Positions 7,919-10,647 of a DNA stretch of 10,647 bases are shown piece by piece. Every line of letters begins with the position of its first letter. Within the stretch, counting starts at the first letter, position 1. Location: assembly GCA_903847655.1 (NCBI GenBank), contig CAINEG010000185.1, positions 1 through 10,647 of the forward strand. Direction: 5' to 3'. This DNA is from an uncultured Bacteroidota bacterium (GTDB lineage: Bacteria; Bacteroidota; Bacteroidia; Chitinophagales; Chitinophagaceae). A program made the position numbers and the translations under genes. Under the pieces are notes generated by a model that saw only the letters and a list, made by a program, of their open reading frames with translations, made no database searches and had not been told where the DNA came from.

Positions 7919-8938
7919 ATGATGAAAGTACTTGTTTGTCAAAGCCCTGGAACCTTTTCCTATGAAGAAAAACCTATCCCCAATTTAACTCAGGGCCAAG
8001 TATTGATTCAGGTAAAGAGAATTGGCATTTGCGGTACCGACCTACATGCTTTTAAAGGCAGTCAGCCCTACTTTAATTATCCTAGAATTTTAGGTCATGA
8101 AATAGCTGGTGTGGTCATTGACCATAATGATTCTAAGATCTACAAGAATGAAGATCAGGTAAGCTTAATGCCTTATTTTAATTGTGGAAAGTGCATAGCC
8201 TGTAAAAATCAAAAAGAAAATTGTTGTCTAGCCATGCAAGTTTTTGGCGTACATATTGATGGTGGCATGTGTGAATACATTGCAGTACCTGAGGATAAAT
8301 TAATTAAAGCGCCTGGTTTAAGTTTGGACGCTTTGGCCATGATTGAACCTTTTAGTATTGGTGCCCATGGTATGAGCAAAGCTGACATTAAAAAAGGTGA
8401 AAATGTTTTAATTATGGGTGCGGGTGCCATTGGTTTGGGTGCGATGGAATTTGCAAAATTAGAAGGTGCGAATGTAATTGTGATGGAGATGGATCCACAT
8501 AGAATTGATTTTGTGCAAACACATTTAAAGATAAAAAATATCCTTAACCCACTTGAGGACAATCTGCATGAACAATTGCAATTGATGACCAATCATGAAA
8601 TGCCTACCGTAGTCGTAGATGCTACGGGCAATCAAACTGCCATCAACAATGGCTTACAGTGGCTAGCCCATGGTGGGAAATACATTTTAATAGGTTTGCA
8701 AAAAGGGGAACTAATTTTTAGTCACCCCGAATTTCACAAAAGAGAAACTACGTTGATGAGTAGTAGAAACGCCAATAGAATAGACTTTGAAAAGGTGATT
8801 GAGCAAATGAAAATTGGAAAAATTCAGCCAGAAAAATACATTTCTCATAGAATTAAATTCAATGAGTTAAAAAATGCTTTCCCTTCCTTTTATGCACCAG
8901 ATGCAAATAGTATAAAAATTATGGTTGAATTTGACTAG
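7919..8938 (+). CDS. Zinc-dependent medium-chain alcohol dehydrogenase, LgoD/YjjN-like (L-galactonate 5-dehydrogenase type)
   Basis: The 339-residue cytoplasmic protein should oxidise a secondary hydroxyl of a sugar acid or polyol with NAD(P)+. The catalytic zinc ligands are C38 (in GICGTD), H60 with E61 (in GHE), and probably E143 (IEPF). The structural zinc cysteines are C89, C92, C95 and C103. The Rossmann motif is GAGAIG (167-172), with acidic E190/D192 near the end of the second strand, which favours NAD. The segment HPEFHKRETTLMSSRNA (269-285), YPRILGHE and FGVHIDGG resemble E. coli LgoD as I remember it more than generic alcohol or sorbitol dehydrogenases. This is from memory, so the substrate is uncertain (L-galactonate, L-gulonate, or another sugar acid). 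Two ATGs (7919, 7922) compete for the start. The gene is divergent from GH51, and its stop overlaps that of the next gene. Confidence 0.9.
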   Translation: MMKVLVCQSPGTFSYEEKPIPNLTQGQVLIQVKRIGICGTDLHAFKGSQPYFNYPRILGHEIAGVVIDHNDSKIYKNEDQVSLMPYFNCGKCIACKNQKENCCLAMQVFGVHIDGGMCEYIAVPEDKLIKAPGLSLDALAMIEPFSIGAHGMSKADIKKGENVLIMGAGAIGLGAMEFAKLEGANVIVMEMDPHRIDFVQTHLKIKNILNPLEDNLHEQLQLMTNHEMPTVVVDATGNQTAINNGLQWLAHGGKYILIGLQKGELIFSHPEFHKRETTLMSSRNANRIDFEKVIEQMKIGKIQPEKYISHRIKFNELKNAFPSFYAPDANSIKIMVEFD

Positions 8939-9756
8939 TGCGAAGCCGATGGTATTTTAGGGCCCATGGGTATATTGTAGCCAAAACTTAAGATGAATTC
9001 TAAAGTGCCAAAATTTTGACGCGCATTGCCTTGATACACATTTAAATTGTAATAAGCTGCGTAATCTAATTTGCCTGAAAATTCTAAATACAATTTTTTA
9101 TAGAAGGTGCTTCTTAGTACATATTCAGCCCCAGTATTCCAGCCACCAAATTGAAACTTACTTTCATTTTTTTGACCAAATAAAGAATTTTCTACATGGG
9201 GAATTAAGGGGCCAATACCAAATTTAGTAAGCCCATCAAGGGTAATATGTTTGCCTGACAAAGATTTGAACCTATTTCTTTTAACAATATTGAAAAGTAA
9301 AAAATTTGCCCCATTGTTTAAGTAATAATAATTTTGGGAACTGCCTACACCAGTTTTTGAAAAATTAAAAGTAGAATCTATGGCAGCACCATGATAGGTA
9401 CCTATCATATGAACGCTGTGGTTGTCTTTGATTAAAGCCTTGGTATGATCAAAGTTAATTTCAAATGCCCAATCCTTATTCTTATCAAAAAAATAACCAA
9501 AACGATAATTGTATTGTGGAATGGTTAAGGCTTTTTGAAATAGCCCTTCATCCCAACCTGGATGATCTTCTAAAACTGTATGCTTAAAATTAAAATTATT
9601 GCCCAATGCAGGTTGATCGATGAAAATATTAGAATTGGTAAAATAATCTTTGTTGTAGCCCCATGAGATATAGAATTCCCCTTTTCTTTCTGTTTTTTGA
9701 GCAAATCCAGTCAAAAAATGTAGGGTAAAGAATGTTAAAATGAGGGCTTTTTTCAT
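8935..9756 (-). CDS. Exported outer-membrane beta-barrel-like protein, function unknown
   Basis: This 273-residue protein has a clear signal peptide (about 1-19, ending TGFAQ). The mature part starts KTERKGEFYISWGYNKDYF and contains many aromatic, glycine-rich alternating strands, such as YNYRFGYFFD, WAFEINFDHT, FGGWNTGAEYVL and FILSFGYNIPMG. The pattern suggests an eight- to twelve-strand barrel in the outer membrane; this is an inference. I recall similar uncharacterised proteins in Bacteroidota but no assigned function. It does not look like a paralogue of the small barrel protein at 5076-5810. It converges with the dehydrogenase gene, sharing a CTAG stop (8935-8938). It diverges from the isoprenoid-synthase-like gene, and a TATCTTTG box (9802-9795) lies about 39 bp upstream. 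Confidence 0.82.
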   Translation of the reverse strand: MKKALILTFFTLHFLTGFAQKTERKGEFYISWGYNKDYFTNSNIFIDQPALGNNFNFKHTVLEDHPGWDEGLFQKALTIPQYNYRFGYFFDKNKDWAFEINFDHTKALIKDNHSVHMIGTYHGAAIDSTFNFSKTGVGSSQNYYYLNNGANFLLFNIVKRNRFKSLSGKHITLDGLTKFGIGPLIPHVENSLFGQKNESKFQFGGWNTGAEYVLRSTFYKKLYLEFSGKLDYAAYYNLNVYQGNARQNFGTLEFILSFGYNIPMGPKIPSASH

Positions 9757-9794
9757 GCGTTAAAAATTAGAATGGCTTTCTTTATTAATTTTTG

Positions 9795-9802
9795 CAAAGA
9801 TA
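9795..9802 (-). promoter_or_regulatory. Bacteroidota -7 box candidate for the barrel gene at 8935-9756
   Basis: Read on the minus strand this is TATCTTTG, an exact fit to TAnnTTTG, 38 bp before the ATG at 9756. A -33 TTTG at the usual spacing is not visible. Confidence 0.35.
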
Positions 9803-9924
9803 CCTAAAAGAACAATAGTTAACCCATTAAATCAGTTGAGCTAGGTCATGTTTAGTCAGTTGCAAATAGGAATTTGGCAGCATTAAGTTATTAATTTAAA
9901 AAATAATATTTGAATGCTTCAATT

Positions 9925-9952
9925 ATTGTACGAAATTTGATTCAAATTGTAC
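9925..9952. repeat. Direct repeats around a palindrome upstream of the isoprenoid-synthase-like gene
   Basis: ATTGTAC occurs at 9925-9931 and 9946-9952, exactly 21 bp apart (two helical turns). Between and overlapping them is the perfect dyad AATTTGA-T-TCAAATT (9934-9948). If the downstream gene starts at GTG 9954 this lies directly before the start; with ATG 10014 it lies about 60 bp upstream. An operator is possible, and so is chance in AT-rich DNA. Confidence 0.3.
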
Positions 9953-10013
9953 TGTGAATTATTTTGGTTTTATATCTACTGCGTTTTCTTATGCTTTTAG
10001 TACCCTAAAGCAA

Positions 10014-10647
10014 ATGAATCTGATGCGTTCTTTTTTAAGGCCCATCGTAAATTCATGCCTGGAAAAAGTAAACTATACCCTATCCCCCAAAGAAAAAAAG
10101 AAGGTAGATTTTTATTACCCCCTATTTAATCAAATCGTGAATATTGAAAATTATTTGTGTTTGAAAGGCAGAAAAACCAGCCTTGCAGAAGCTAAAAGAA
10201 TGGCCATCATTTCGGCCATGGCTACTTTATATGATGATTTGATTGATGAAGAAAACTTTGAAAAAGAACAATACCACGCCATAGTGGACAAAACGATTGC
10301 TACAGAGATGGTGACACCAAAAATTAAATTAATTTTTGAGTTAGACAACCAACTTAGAAAAATTTGGACACCTTCTAATGAATTTATAAAAGCTTTAAAA
10401 TTGGCCATTGAATGGCAGGTCATTTCCAAAAAACAATTAGATGCCTCAATTTCATTGGATGAAATCTTATCCATTTCAGAAAATAAATGTGGCAATAGTT
10501 CTTTATTATGGGCTACCGTAGTAGACGAAGAATGGACCTATGAAGAGAAATTATTTATTTACCAATCAGGATTGGTAGGTCAATTGGTCAACGATTTGTT
10601 TGATGCCTTTAAAGATAGAGAAGATGGGGTAGCTACTTTTGTCACTA
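10014..10647 (+). CDS. Class I isoprenoid (terpenoid) synthase-fold protein, partial at the right edge
   Basis: Direct translation from ATG 10014 gives 211 open codons to the window edge with no stop. The protein is almost entirely helical in character. It carries the marks of a class I isoprenyl/terpene synthase: LYDDLIDEENF (72-82) as the first Asp-rich, Mg-diphosphate site (D74, D75, D78); ENKCGNSSLLW (156-166), which resembles the Lys-Gly motif on the helix before the second site; and GQLVNDLFDAFKDREDG (189-205) as the second metal site (N193, D194, D197, K200). The second site lies between the DDxxD of prenyl-diphosphate synthases and the NDxxSxxKE of terpene cyclases, so chain elongation, head-to-head condensation and cyclisation all remain possible. 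An upstream in-frame GTG at 9954 would add 20 plausible residues, so the start is uncertain. The family call comes from motifs alone. Confidence 0.72.
   Translation, partial: MNLMRSFLRPIVNSCLEKVNYTLSPKEKKKVDFYYPLFNQIVNIENYLCLKGRKTSLAEAKRMAIISAMATLYDDLIDEENFEKEQYHAIVDKTIATEMVTPKIKLIFELDNQLRKIWTPSNEFIKALKLAIEWQVISKKQLDASISLDEILSISENKCGNSSLLWATVVDEEWTYEEKLFIYQSGLVGQLVNDLFDAFKDREDGVATFVT

Noticed and set aside
8209..8592. Minus-strand open frame of 127 codons
   Set aside because: It is antisense to the well-supported zinc dehydrogenase.
10151..10495. Minus-strand open frame of 114 codons
   Set aside because: It is antisense to the isoprenoid-synthase-like gene, whose motifs make the plus strand the coding one.

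Overview
The window looks like chromosomal DNA from a member of the Bacteroidota, perhaps near the Chitinophagaceae. The evidence is AT-rich sequence, little sign of Shine-Dalgarno spacing before starts, a carboxypeptidase-regulatory/plug/beta-barrel outer-membrane receptor, several 'xAQ|' type signal peptides, and -7 boxes of the Bacteroidota form TAnnTTTG. Genus-level placement is a guess. I see no rRNA, tRNA, CRISPR array, insertion sequence or phage gene.

Left block, minus strand (46-4980): a TonB-dependent-receptor-like outer-membrane beta-barrel gene (4980 down to 2500) is followed 129 bp downstream by an exported family 3 glycoside hydrolase (2370-46). The receptor reading frame is broken by one in-frame TGA at 2782-2784. 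After it the same frame continues for 93 clean codons that encode the expected last barrel strands, so this is a point-nonsense pseudogene, a sequencing error or, less likely, readthrough.

Middle block: diverging from the receptor across 95 bp is a small exported beta-barrel-like protein (5076-5810, +) of unknown function. It converges with a minus-strand pair: a secreted GH51 alpha-L-arabinofuranosidase (7803-6262) and, 44 bp downstream, a four-helix TMEM220-family membrane protein (6217-5822). Diverging from the GH51 gene across 115 bp is a zinc-dependent medium-chain dehydrogenase (7919-8938, +) that resembles LgoD/YjjN (L-galactonate 5-dehydrogenase). The shared intergenic space contains an 18-bp perfect palindrome that overlaps a candidate -7 box for GH51.

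Right block: the dehydrogenase converges on an exported beta-barrel protein of unknown function (9756-8935, -). Both genes use the same CTAG as their stop codon. Beyond it, diverging across about 200-257 bp, a plus-strand gene runs off the right edge. It was found by direct translation and encodes a protein with the hallmarks of a class I isoprenoid synthase fold (DDLID, KCGNSSLL, NDLFDAFKD).

Taken together, the exported GH3 and GH51 enzymes and the sugar-acid-type dehydrogenase suggest plant or algal polysaccharide use (beta-linked backbones with arabinose side chains). There is no SusC/SusD pair here, so this is not a classical polysaccharide-utilisation locus. The isoprenoid-synthase-like gene is the least expected item and may belong to a separate unit that continues past the window.
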